Positions 1-7,318 of a stretch of DNA of 18,360 nucleotides are shown here, piece by piece. The notes beneath the pieces were generated by a model. It saw only the letters and a program-made list of their open reading frames with translations, had not been told where the DNA came from and ran no database searches. Location of the stretch: positions 1 to 18,360 of the forward strand of contig MVQZ01000332.1 of NCBI GenBank assembly GCA_002067565.1, in the 5' to 3' direction. Position 1 is the first letter of the stretch, and the number at the start of each line of letters is the position of its first letter. The translations under genes and the position numbers were made by a program. Origin of the DNA: Methanobacterium sp. PtaU1.Bin242. Its GTDB lineage: Archaea; Methanobacteriota; Methanobacteria; Methanobacteriales; Methanobacteriaceae.

Positions 1-502
1 TGGGTCCTGCAGGAAGTTTATCATCCCCAAATTCGGTGATTTCATGTATCCTCATGGCCTCTTTAACTTCTTCAATCATTTTAAGGCTTTCCGGAGTAAC
101 TTCTTCCATCATCCCTTTGTAGAGTTCTTTAGCTCTGTCCACTACTCTCCTCCTTTTTACCGCCCTTACATCCTCTACTTTAGATACCTGAATGTAAGCT
201 TCGCAGGGCCCTACACGGTTTATTGTTTCCAGTGATGCTGCCAGAATAGCTGTTTCCACCCTGTCCAGGCTGGATGGTATAACAATTTCTCCTTTAGAAC
301 GGCCAGCTTTGGAGTTGATGTTTACTTTAATTCTTCCTATTCTTCCTGTTTTCTGTAATTCCCTTAAATCAAGATCATTGCTTAAAAGTCCCTCGGTTTG
401 GCCAAAAATAGCACCCACCACGTCGGGCTTTTCCACGATTCCATTAGCATTAATTTGAGCATGAATGAGATATTTAGTTGTACTTATTTCTTCTTTCCCC
501 AT
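1..502 (-). CDS. dnaG: Archaeal DnaG-type primase, N-terminal part (cut by window edge)
   Basis: The reading frame from ATG at 502-500 down to the left edge has no stop and gives about 167 residues of the archaeal DnaG N-terminal region. It begins MGKEEISTTKYLIHAQ and later contains an IFGQTEGLL stretch and the basic VKRRRVVDRAKELYKG stretch. The TOPRIM catalytic domain of this family comes later and lies outside the window. A GGGAGG ribosome site (plus-strand ggcctccc, 508-515) sits just upstream of the ATG and supports the start. Archaeal DnaG is known both as a primase-like enzyme and as a component associated with the exosome; the sequence here does not say which role dominates. The preceding gene on the same strand is a small TOPRIM protein 61 bases upstream, so the two are probably cotranscribed. 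I am sure of the family; the length and catalytic residues cannot be seen. Confidence 0.92.
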   Translation of the reverse strand, partial: MGKEEISTTKYLIHAQINANGIVEKPDVVGAIFGQTEGLLSNDLDLRELQKTGRIGRIKVNINSKAGRSKGEIVIPSSLDRVETAILAASLETINRVGPCEAYIQVSKVEDVRAVKRRRVVDRAKELYKGMMEEVTPESLKMIEEVKEAMRIHEITEFGDDKLPAGP

Positions 503-563
503 AATTGGGCCTCCCTTATTGTATAGATACCTATGATATGGTTAATATCACTGCCATCTGGCC

Positions 564-1004
564 TCAGTACCGTAAACAGAAATCCTGATGATAGTAATTG
601 CCAGTGACGCCATAAGGGTATTCTTCAAGTTCCAGTTGACGGAGGTGTCTGGAAAGACTCTCTATGTCTTTGATGTATCTGCGGGTGATTCCCATGATTT
701 TTCTTCTATTTTCAAGGTCTGCATGAGAACCAAGTCTTTGTATATCTTCTGAAAGTCTTTTGGCAAGTTCATTGCCTTTTTTATCGAAGTCAGTTAATAT
801 AATAATTTTGGAAGATGATTTTGCAGCTATTTCTGCTATCTCGAAGAGTTTAAGAGGGGAACCCGAGACTTTTATGAAATTTCCATTTATTCCCAGTTCC
901 CTTAAAGCCTCTTCGTCTTTTTTACCCTCGATAAGTATGGGCATTCCCTGTTTCGCACAGTCCTGGAGTTCTTCCATGATAGATAACAATTTTCTAAAAC
1001 TCAT
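564..1004 (-). CDS. Small TOPRIM-domain protein (UPF0292-like)
   Basis: This is a 146-residue stand-alone TOPRIM protein. The sequence shows the two hallmark motifs: a glutamate in ILIEGKKDEEAL (E26) and a DxD in IILTDFDKKG (D72, D74), which in TOPRIM enzymes bind the divalent metal. The C-terminal third is helical and charged and has no second recognisable domain. The ATG start has an AAGGAC ribosome site about seven bases upstream. It lies directly upstream of dnaG on the same strand, 61 bases apart, which fits a replication or RNA-metabolism unit. The role is not established: TOPRIM proteins of this small archaeal group are described only as primase-like or nuclease-like. Two TTTTATATA-type sequences at about 1043-1067 could be its promoter. 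Family assignment is firm; molecular function is inference. Confidence 0.85.
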   Translation of the reverse strand: MSFRKLLSIMEELQDCAKQGMPILIEGKKDEEALRELGINGNFIKVSGSPLKLFEIAEIAAKSSSKIIILTDFDKKGNELAKRLSEDIQRLGSHADLENRRKIMGITRRYIKDIESLSRHLRQLELEEYPYGVTGNYYHQDFCLRY

Positions 1005-1432
1005 TTGTGAAGTCCTTATGATGTCTAACTAGTATCTATTCATTTTATATAATTCATCTTTTATATAAAATTGATGATGATGAAAAAGTAGTAATTTAAA
1101 ATTTTCAAATTTTCTCTATCCATCATTAACCATCATGAAAGCTTAAATCTTTCATAAAACTCCTTCAAACATACTAAATCAGATTTTATATATAGTTATT
1201 CCATTTGTACTCAATTATAACACCTTTGTTCTTTATAGGTAAACTTATAAATATTTTCTATAAAAGAGGTATAGTATCAAAGATCTTAATGGTGAATAAA
1301 GATTCCAAAAAAACAAATTACTGAGTACTTACATTATTTAGAAAAATTATTAATGCTTAAATTCAATACAGAATAAAATCATTTTCTTAAAAAAAAAATT
1401 TTACTTCTAAAAAAAAATTGGAGGATATGAAA
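1005..1432. promoter_or_regulatory. AT-rich divergent intergenic region with candidate TATA boxes
   Basis: No gene was recognised in this 428-base spacer between the minus-strand TOPRIM gene and the plus-strand DUF211 gene. Two TTTTATATA-like motifs near 1043-1067 suit minus-strand transcription of the TOPRIM-dnaG unit. On the plus strand, GTAAAC followed by TTATAAAT at 1239-1252 resembles a BRE/TATA pair. If it is used for DUF211 it would leave a leader of roughly 160 bases, so a closer promoter may also exist. Long A-tracts at 1389-1398 and 1410-1417 lie just before the DUF211 ribosome site. A 12-codon open frame starting near 1290 has no ribosome site and was not accepted. Confidence 0.4.
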
Positions 1433-1723
1433 GTGGCAAAAGGCCTGATAAGAATTGTTTTGGATATACTTAAACCACACGAACCTACTTTACCCCTTTT
1501 TGCTAAATTTTTAAGTGAATTAAGCGGTGTGGAGGGTGTTAATGTGACTTTAATGGAGATAGATAAAGAAACAGAAAACATTAAGGTCACTATGCAGGGG
1601 ATTGATCTCAACTACGAAGAGATTACCCATGCTATAGAAGAGTACGGCGGTTCAATTCACAGTATTGATGAGGTTGTTGCTGGTAAAACAATGGTTGAAG
1701 AAGTTACCACTCCTCAGGACTGA
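1433..1723 (+). CDS. DUF211 family protein
   Basis: This is a 96-residue protein of the small archaeal DUF211 family, recognised from the VLDILKPHEPTLPLFAK and GVNVTLMEIDKETENI stretches and the ferredoxin-like alternation of strands and helices. The function of the family is unknown. The start needs care. A longer frame opens with TTG at 1418, but the GGAGG ribosome site is at 1420-1424, so it overlaps that TTG and lies only two bases from ATG 1427. GTG at 1433 is eight bases downstream of GGAGG and gives MAKGLIRIVL, which is how I remember family members starting, so I chose it. The gene stops six bases before the RraA-like gene and is presumably in the same transcript. Confidence 0.85.
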   Translation: MAKGLIRIVLDILKPHEPTLPLFAKFLSELSGVEGVNVTLMEIDKETENIKVTMQGIDLNYEEITHAIEEYGGSIHSIDEVVAGKTMVEEVTTPQD

Positions 1724-1729
1724 TTTTAG

Positions 1730-2407
1730 ATGAATAAGAAAATGAAGGTCTCACCTGAAGGTATTCGGGAAAGATTTTCAACTAAAAAACATTTACCTCC
1801 CTCTGATTTTAATTCATGGAATGATGAACTGAGCACTGCCCATATATCAGATGCTCTCAAGAACATATTAGAACATGATTGGGTTATTCCCGGGGTAAAA
1901 CCACTTAAAGATGAATTTAAAATTATAGGAAGGGCATTTACAGTTAAAACATCTGCCAACGACTGGGGAACAGCTTTAAGGGCTATAGACATGGCTAATG
2001 AAGGAGATGTACTGTTTATATGTGCAGATAAAGATGATAATGCTGTTTGGGGTGAGTTAACTTCCAAAACAGCTCAAAAAAAAGGATTGACGGGCACTGT
2101 AGTGTATGGTGCAGTGAGAGATGTGAACGCCATCCGACAGCTGAATTACCCGGTCTTCACCCAAACAGTTATTCCTAACGCTGGCTTCCCTACTGCAAAG
2201 GGTGAAGTAAATGTATCCCTACAATGTGGAGATGTGGTGGTAAACCCTAATGATGTGATTATAGGAGATGATTGTGGAGTTATAGTGGTGCCTGCAGAAT
2301 TATTTCCCCAGATTATAAAGGAAGCGTTAAAGATAAAAAAAGATGAAAGTGAAATAATCAATAAGATTAATAATGGATACACCCTATCTGAAATTCTTGG
2401 CATATAA
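1730..2407 (+). CDS. RraA-like / 4-hydroxy-4-methyl-2-oxoglutarate aldolase-like protein
   Basis: This 225-residue protein belongs to the RraA/HMG-aldolase fold family. It shows the WGE segment (about 107-109), the GTVVYGAVRD segment ending in the conserved Arg-Asp pair (R130, D131), and the C-terminal GDVVVNPNDVIIGDDCGVIV block. In the bacterial aldolases a glycine, the Arg-Asp pair and an acidic residue three positions after the Asp form the metal/substrate motif. Here that last position is alanine (A134), which argues against simple transfer of aldolase activity. Bacterial RraA inhibits RNase E, but whether this protein has any such partner is unknown. The archaeal family is often found fused to or near formaldehyde-fixation enzymes, which are not visible here. 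The start at 1730 is six bases after the DUF211 stop; an in-frame ATG at 1742 is an alternative. Confidence 0.82.
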   Translation: MNKKMKVSPEGIRERFSTKKHLPPSDFNSWNDELSTAHISDALKNILEHDWVIPGVKPLKDEFKIIGRAFTVKTSANDWGTALRAIDMANEGDVLFICADKDDNAVWGELTSKTAQKKGLTGTVVYGAVRDVNAIRQLNYPVFTQTVIPNAGFPTAKGEVNVSLQCGDVVVNPNDVIIGDDCGVIVVPAELFPQIIKEALKIKKDESEIINKINNGYTLSEILGI

Positions 2408-2471
2408 TCTAAAATCTTTTTTATTGCTCAAAAGTGTAAATTGAGATTATTTAGTTAGTGGAGTATATTTA

Positions 2472-3530
2472 ATGGAAGACACCTACCAGACTATCCGGAA
2501 GCATAAATGGAAGATAATCCTGTCTTTTGGACTTGCTGCCTTCATTATTTTTGCTATCACCATTGTGGTAGGTATAGGTGACATTATAAACATTTTAAGC
2601 CATGCCAATTGGTTTTTTATCCTCTTAAACTTTTTACTGGAAGGATGCATAATCGTTGTCTGGACTATACGCTGGAAGCTTATTTTGGGTGTGGTAGGAG
2701 AATTTCCTGGTTTTAAAAGTCTTACCATCATGCTTTTAGCCAGTATTTTTGGAAATAACGTGACTCCCGGAGCAGCCGGTGGAGAACCGTTACGGGCTTA
2801 TCTTCTAAGAGAAGTGAATGGAACACCTTTTGAGATTGGACTGGCATCATCCACCGCTGATCGTGTCTTTGAATTCTTTCCATTTGTAATCATATCTGTC
2901 TTCGCAGCATTCCTAATACTCTCCTGGAACATTCCCATCTGGACCAGGATAATAGTTTTTATACTAATATCAATTTCTCTATTCTTCTTTATGATACTGC
3001 TGTATGCTGTTTGGAGAAAAGAAATTTCCCAAAGAGTAATTATCTCCCTGACAAAACCGGTTTATCCATTTTTTGTAAAATTAGTTAAAAGTGAACTCAC
3101 CCTCAGTGAAGTAAACGAGAAAATAGTTTATTATATTAATCGATTCTCCCATGGTTTTTTGCAAGTAGTAAAAGACCGTAAAATATTCATTATCGGATTT
3201 ATATTATCCTTTATGATGTGGGGTATGGATATTGTTCGTTTTTACGTTTGCTTTATAGCAATAGGAAGTTATCCTCCACTAATGCCCCTGGTGATAATTT
3301 ATACAGTGGGAATCCTGATTTCTCTGGTTCCCCTTCTACCTGGATCCTGGGGTATTCGTGAAGCAACAATCGTTGGTCTTTTCGCTGTAGTGGGGGTGGC
3401 AGGTGATGTGGTCATATCTGCCAGCCTAATTGATAGAGTGGCCAGCTACATTGCTCCCACCATACTTGGTGCCTTTGGTGCCTTATATTACGGAAGACAC
3501 ATAAGAAATTCCAAAAAAGCAGCAGCATAG
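2472..3530 (+). CDS. UPF0104 / flippase-like integral membrane protein
   Basis: This 352-residue, very hydrophobic protein has roughly eight predicted membrane spans. It carries the family signature NNVTPGAAGGEPLRAYLL at about residues 95-112, followed by SSTADRVFEFFPF at 126-138. These mark the UPF0104 group, related to the membrane part of lysylphosphatidylglycerol synthases and often called flippase-like. The proposed role is moving or modifying a lipid-linked molecule; the substrate here is unknown and no glycosyltransferase neighbour helps. The C-terminal PLLPGSWGIREA segment is also typical. The ATG is preceded by a GGAG-type site with eight bases of spacing (about 2459-2463). The protein is full length and shows no damage. 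The spacer to the upstream RraA-like gene is about 64 bases, so shared transcription is possible but not shown. Confidence 0.87.
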   Translation: MEDTYQTIRKHKWKIILSFGLAAFIIFAITIVVGIGDIINILSHANWFFILLNFLLEGCIIVVWTIRWKLILGVVGEFPGFKSLTIMLLASIFGNNVTPGAAGGEPLRAYLLREVNGTPFEIGLASSTADRVFEFFPFVIISVFAAFLILSWNIPIWTRIIVFILISISLFFFMILLYAVWRKEISQRVIISLTKPVYPFFVKLVKSELTLSEVNEKIVYYINRFSHGFLQVVKDRKIFIIGFILSFMMWGMDIVRFYVCFIAIGSYPPLMPLVIIYTVGILISLVPLLPGSWGIREATIVGLFAVVGVAGDVVISASLIDRVASYIAPTILGAFGALYYGRHIRNSKKAAA

Positions 3531-3633
3531 CAGTTATATAAAAATAGGCTGCTTAGCAATGTAAAATGGTTTTAAGTCAATATAAAGGAAAATAGTACTT
3601 TAACTGATTTTATAAACGAATATATAATTCTAT

Positions 3634-3648
3634 CGAAAAATTTATATA
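3634..3648 (+). promoter_or_regulatory. BRE + TATA box of the gar1-tfb unit
   Basis: CGAAAAA (3634-3640) followed immediately by TTTATATA (3641-3648) is a near-ideal archaeal BRE/TATA pair. Transcription would be expected to start about 25 bases beyond the TATA centre, near 3670, giving a short leader of about 24 bases before the gar1 ATG. No GGAGG-type site is visible in that leader. Assignment is from sequence pattern only. Confidence 0.6.
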
Positions 3649-3693
3649 CTAGTTCCCTAAAAATAATAGTATATAAAAGTTTCGGTTTAATAC

Positions 3694-3969
3694 ATGAAGA
3701 AGTTAGGAAAAATTTCCCATATCTCTAACAGGGGCAGAGTGATCCTGAGATCCAATCAAACCCCTGGTTTTGGACTGCCTGTTTTTATGAAAAATAAGAA
3801 GAGATTTGGTACAGTTGCTGATGTATTTGGTCCCACTAAAAATCCATATATATCAGTGAAAGCCATTGCAAAAAATTCTAAAAATCTTGAATACCGAGTT
3901 GGAGAGAGTCTTTATGTATCACCCACACCTAATAAAAAACGGGGGCGAAGGAAACGAAAGAAGAAATAA
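3694..3969 (+). CDS. gar1: H/ACA ribonucleoprotein subunit Gar1
   Basis: This 91-residue protein is archaeal Gar1, a component of the H/ACA particle that, with Cbf5, Nop10 and L7Ae, makes guide-directed pseudouridine in rRNA. The sequence shows the compact beta-barrel core with the diagnostic GTVADVFGPTKNPYISVK stretch (about 40-57) and the GLPVF turn, then a short strongly basic tail (KKRGRRKRKKK), likely RNA-binding. The length is normal for archaea. The gene follows a strong BRE/TATA pair but lacks an evident ribosome site, which suits a short-leader transcript. It precedes tfb on the same strand by 56 bases, an information-processing pairing. Its stop codon region is of interest because the tfb reading frame is open right through it (see findings). 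Confidence 0.93.
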   Translation: MKKLGKISHISNRGRVILRSNQTPGFGLPVFMKNKKRFGTVADVFGPTKNPYISVKAIAKNSKNLEYRVGESLYVSPTPNKKRGRRKRKKK

Positions 3970-4025
3970 AACAGGATGTTGTTGAAGAAGAACATCCCAA
4001 ACCAGAAGTCTCAGAAAAAGATCAT

Positions 4026-4961
4026 ATGAGACAGGAAGTCTCAGAAATAGAAAAAATTGAGACAAAATGCCCAGAATGTGGTTCTAAAAAACTTATAAAC
4101 GATCACGAACGTGGAGAAATCGTCTGCGGGGCCTGTGGCCTGGTAATAGACGATAATCTGGTGGACATGGGTCCTGAATGGAGGGCCTTTGATCATGAAC
4201 AGAGAGATAAAAGAACCAGGGTAGGAGCACCTATAACCTACACCATACACGATAAAGGTCTTTCCACCATGATTGACTGGAGGAATAAGGATATCTACGG
4301 TAGAGACATCCCCGCCAGAAACCGAGCACAATGGTATCGTCTGCGTAAATGGCAGAGAAAAATCAGGATATCCGGAGCAACCGAAAGAAACCTGGCCTTT
4401 GCTTTAAGCGAACTGGACAGAGACTCATCTCGACTGGGACTGCCCAGAAGTGTTAGAGAAGCTGCATCTGTGGTCTACAGAAACGCAGTGGAAAACAAGT
4501 TAATCCGGGGCAGGAGCATAGAAGGAGTGGTAGCAGCATCACTATATGCTGCCTGCAGAAGATGTAACGTGCCCAGGACTTTAGACGAGATTGCAGAAGT
4601 CTCCAGAGTAAGCAAAAAAGAAGTGGGAAGAACCTACCGATTCCTTACCCGGGAATTAAACATAAAATTACCCCCCACATCACCAGTGGACTACGTTCCA
4701 CGTTTCGCCAGTGAACTGAACCTTTCCGGTGAGGTACAATCTAAAGCTATAGAGATCATAGAAAAAGCCATGGAGAAGGGCCTTACCTCAGGAAGAGGAC
4801 CTACAGGGGTGGCTGCTGCTGCTTTATACATTGCTTCCGTGCTTCTTGGTGAGAGAAAAACCCAGAGAGACGTGGCAGACATAGCGGGAGTTACCGAAGT
4901 CACCATCAGAAACAGATATAAGGAACTCACCGAACAGCTGGATATGGGCGTAACCTTATAA
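4026..4961 (+). CDS. tfb: Transcription initiation factor IIB (TFB)
   Basis: This 311-residue protein is archaeal TFB, which binds TBP-TATA and BRE DNA and recruits RNA polymerase. The N-terminal zinc ribbon has CPEC and CGAC pairs (C15, C18, C34, C37). The B-finger/linker follows with the MGPEWRAFDHEQRDKR block (48-63). Two cyclin-like repeats cover the C-terminal two thirds, the first containing RSIEGVVAASLYAACRR and the second GRGPTGVAAAALYIAS, ending in a helix-turn-helix used for BRE contact. All expected residues are present. The start is uncertain: ATG 4026 has no good ribosome site, and the same frame is open upstream to 3936 and reads as a charged TFB-like linker, but holds no ATG, GTG or TTG. 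A 13-base repeat (4005-4017 and 4035-4047) spans the start. Confidence 0.95.
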   Translation: MRQEVSEIEKIETKCPECGSKKLINDHERGEIVCGACGLVIDDNLVDMGPEWRAFDHEQRDKRTRVGAPITYTIHDKGLSTMIDWRNKDIYGRDIPARNRAQWYRLRKWQRKIRISGATERNLAFALSELDRDSSRLGLPRSVREAASVVYRNAVENKLIRGRSIEGVVAASLYAACRRCNVPRTLDEIAEVSRVSKKEVGRTYRFLTRELNIKLPPTSPVDYVPRFASELNLSGEVQSKAIEIIEKAMEKGLTSGRGPTGVAAAALYIASVLLGERKTQRDVADIAGVTEVTIRNRYKELTEQLDMGVTL

Positions 4962-4977
4962 AACCGGGTCTTTTAAT

Positions 4978-5005
4978 ATTTTAAGGCCTTAAAATCTTCT
5001 TTTTT
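4978..5005 (+). terminator. Palindrome plus T-tract after tfb
   Basis: A perfect 18-base palindrome centred on AAGGCCTT (4978-4995) is followed by TCTTC and six T residues (5000-5005), 16 bases after the tfb stop. More T-rich sequence follows to about 5040. Archaeal termination relies mainly on T-tracts, so the palindrome may add little. Confidence 0.5.
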
Positions 5006-5204
5006 ATTAATAAATTCACCATTTATTTTTTTTTATTATTTGATATTCACCTCCAAACTCAGAGCAAACATCTCCCACGTATTATTTTTCTATTTTAACC
5101 CCTTTAAACACTTATTAAATTTTACTTTTAAATTAATCAGTAATCCACAACATATACCTTATATTATCCCGATTACAAATATTTACACAGTAGGAGGATA
5201 TGCG

Positions 5205-5633
5205 ATGAGCATGGAAAACCCTGTAAAATCAACACTTGACGGGCTTTTAAAGGTCCTTAGCATGGACAATGTAATTGGAGAACCCATTGAAAGTGATAAT
5301 AAGATTTTAATCCCTATTACACGTGTGGAATTGGCTTTTGGAGCTGGAATGGGCCAAGGCGGAAGTGAAGAAGAAGATGGATTTGGAGCTTCAGGAGCCG
5401 GTGGTGGTGCTACCGTAGCCCCAGTGGCATTCGTGATGGTGGATAAAAGTAAAGAAGGTCCAGATCAAATTGAAGTAATTCCCCTGACATCACCAGATCC
5501 TTTAAATAAAGCCTTATGTGACATTAGTGAGATTGCCCTTGAATTTCTTAAAGAATGGCAGGAAAAACAAAAGAAAAGCGAAGAAAAACATGAAAAAATG
5601 AAAGAAGATGTAGAAGATCTATATAACCCATAA
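5205..5633 (+). CDS. GerW/YtfJ family protein
   Basis: This 142-residue protein belongs to the GerW (YtfJ) family, first named in spore-forming bacteria but present in many archaea, where its role is unknown. It shows the family layout: an N-terminal helix (VKSTLDGLLKVLSMDNVIGEP), the ILIPITRVELAFGAG block, and a glycine-rich loop with an acidic insert, then GGGATVAPVAFVMVDK. A charged lysine/glutamate-rich C-terminal helix follows. A longer frame reaches back to 5040, but the AGGAGG ribosome site at 5192-5197 is seven bases before ATG 5205 and the extra N-terminus looks like translated spacer, so I start at 5205. There is no signal peptide or membrane span. It lies 88 bases upstream of two YbjQ-fold genes on the same strand. 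Confidence 0.85.
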   Translation: MSMENPVKSTLDGLLKVLSMDNVIGEPIESDNKILIPITRVELAFGAGMGQGGSEEEDGFGASGAGGGATVAPVAFVMVDKSKEGPDQIEVIPLTSPDPLNKALCDISEIALEFLKEWQEKQKKSEEKHEKMKEDVEDLYNP

Positions 5634-5721
5634 AAAATAATACTACATTAATTTTAAATTAAACTCAGATACAGATACAATATATTAACCTGCTGATAAT
5701 ATAAAAAAGAGGCTTATATAT

Positions 5722-6048
5722 ATGCTAATTTTAACCACCCCTATCATTGAAGGGAAAGAAATAATCAAATATCATGGTTTAGTAACTGGAGACTCCCTCC
5801 TGGGAGCAAATCTTTATAAAGACATGTTTTCAGGAGTCAGAGATGTGGTTGGAGGAAGAACCTCTAAATATGAAGAAGAACTTACAAATGCCCGGCAGCT
5901 GGCTCTGGAGAGCATGCAAGAAAAAGCCAGGAAAAAAGGTGCCAATGCAATCATTGGAACTCGTGTAGCCTACCATAACCTGGGAGGTACCATGGGAAAC
6001 ACCATAATGGTCACCATATCCGGAACAGCAGTCACCTACAAGGAATAG
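5722..6048 (+). CDS. YbjQ/UPF0145 family protein
   Basis: This 108-residue protein is a single-domain YbjQ (UPF0145) family member, sometimes labelled heavy-metal-binding, though no metal role is proven and no cysteine cluster is present. It shows the family pattern: a first strand (LTTPIIEGKEIIKYHGLVTG), the DMFSGVRDVVGGRTSKYEEE block, a long helix of alanine/arginine residues (ARQLALESMQEKARKKGANA) and terminal strands ending in ISGTAVTYK. Known members assemble into rings, which I infer may also hold here. A GAGG site (about 5709-5712) precedes the ATG. It is followed after 27 bases by a second YbjQ-fold gene carrying membrane spans, so the two products probably act together. Confidence 0.87.
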   Translation: MLILTTPIIEGKEIIKYHGLVTGDSLLGANLYKDMFSGVRDVVGGRTSKYEEELTNARQLALESMQEKARKKGANAIIGTRVAYHNLGGTMGNTIMVTISGTAVTYKE

Positions 6049-6075
6049 ATTAACATTAAAGGGAGGGGCATATCT

Positions 6076-6918
6076 TTGCTTTCATCAGTGAAATCTATTA
6101 TTGAAAAAAGATGGGGAATTGCTGCAGTAATATTAGGCTTTTTAGTAGGCTTCCTTTCTGCTTATCTGTGTATAATATGGCATTTGGTTATTTTTGGATT
6201 CAATATTATGTATATTGTGTCTCCCTTAATCGCAGGATTAGTTGAAACCATCATCGCCCGTAAAAAGTACGGCAGAAGCACCGGCGCCATCAGCGCTCTT
6301 TTAACATTTCTTTTAATCAACATATATGGTTGGATTTTACCAGGAACTCTAGTTGACCCTACCAAAGAACCGGCCACACTTAGTTTAATAACTATAATCG
6401 CCTTAGGACTGACCTTTCAGGCTGCATTCCCCATATTAGTAAACTATATTCTCTTCGTAGTTGTGGTGGGTACACTCAGAAGAATTATAGGATTCCTAAT
6501 CTTCCTACCCTCAAAAATCTGGGGAAAAACTACTGAATCAGAAGTAGAAATATCTGCAGGACCATTAGCTGATGAATCTTACCTTGATGAACTAACCACA
6601 CCACTATTATCCATACCCCATGCAGAAGATGGGGAAATAAAGAAATATTTGGGACTGGTTATGGGAGAAGCTATAGCTAAAGAAAGGGAATCTGAAGGAT
6701 GGATCTCAAAGCTTTCCCAGATTAACCAACAGAAACATATAGATGATTTGAACTTAGATGAGGCTAGAAAAGCAGCATTATCTCGAATGTTAGAAGAAGC
6801 GAAGTCAATGGGCGCAAATAATGTAATGGATGTTTTAATAGACTACGTCTCCATGGCAGGATTACAAGGCAGTGCAATAATCGTTACTGCCACCGGAACC
6901 GCATTTCTAACAGAATAA
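6076..6918 (+). CDS. Membrane-anchored YbjQ-fold protein
   Basis: This 280-residue protein joins an N-terminal membrane region to a C-terminal YbjQ-like domain. Residues 1-150 contain about four hydrophobic segments, for example AAVILGFLVGFLSAYLCIIW and LVNYILFVVVVGTL, with an IVSPLIAGLVETIIARK stretch like those of small archaeal membrane families. A linker (about 151-180) leads to the soluble domain, whose EIKKYLGLVMGEAIA, GWISKLSQI, ARKAALSRMLEEAKSMGANN and IIVTATGTAFL parts match the upstream gene's layout block by block. The start is TTG at 6076, backed by a strong GGGAGGGGC site at 6061-6069; no nearby ATG is supported. It looks like a duplication of the YbjQ domain followed by fusion to a membrane anchor. 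The function is unknown; cytoplasmic display of a ring at the membrane is inference. Confidence 0.82.
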   Translation: MLSSVKSIIEKRWGIAAVILGFLVGFLSAYLCIIWHLVIFGFNIMYIVSPLIAGLVETIIARKKYGRSTGAISALLTFLLINIYGWILPGTLVDPTKEPATLSLITIIALGLTFQAAFPILVNYILFVVVVGTLRRIIGFLIFLPSKIWGKTTESEVEISAGPLADESYLDELTTPLLSIPHAEDGEIKKYLGLVMGEAIAKERESEGWISKLSQINQQKHIDDLNLDEARKAALSRMLEEAKSMGANNVMDVLIDYVSMAGLQGSAIIVTATGTAFLTE

Positions 6919-7006
6919 AAAACATCAATGATCCCAAATTCCCAATCAAACTTCCCTATTACCTTCTATTCCTCATTAAATCTCTTTATAAATTAAATCT
7001 ATTTTA

Positions 7007-7204
7007 TCAGAAAAATTTATCTCTTAACATAAAAAACAACCATACCAGGATGAACACTGCAAATAAAATGTATAGTATATTCTTGGTCTTTTTTACTTTT
7101 CTCTGGTTTTCTAAAGCCACCTGCTCACATCTGGGAGAGCAGTAGCGTTCACTCATTGGTATTGGATTTCCACATGCCGGGCAATGTTTATGTGGCTCTA
7201 TCAT
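7007..7204 (-). CDS. DUF2116-like zinc-ribbon membrane protein
   Basis: This 65-residue protein has an N-terminal zinc ribbon, HCPACGNPIPMSERYCSPRC (residues 7-26), with two pairs of cysteines spaced for one zinc ion. A basic patch (QRKVKKTKN) is followed by one C-terminal membrane span (ILYILFAVFILVWLFFML). This tail-anchored zinc-ribbon design is a common small family in methanogens, labelled DUF2116; its role is unknown. A GAGGTGC ribosome site precedes the ATG. It is about 114 bases downstream of pyrH on the same strand, so it could be at the end of that transcript. The gene is complete and its length is normal. Confidence 0.8.
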   Translation of the reverse strand: MIEPHKHCPACGNPIPMSERYCSPRCEQVALENQRKVKKTKNILYILFAVFILVWLFFMLRDKFF

Positions 7205-7318
7205 CTAAAAGCACCTCTTATCTGTTCTTTGTTGTTTCAATATTCTTAAATTTATCTAATATTAATTACATCAGATAAATCTTTTTTAATTTAATTCACA
7301 CAATTTATTATTAATCAA

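Noticed and set aside
5040..5204. N-terminal extension of the GerW-like protein
   Set aside because: It reads as translated AT-rich spacer, lacks a ribosome site, and AGGAGG at 5192-5197 points to ATG 5205.
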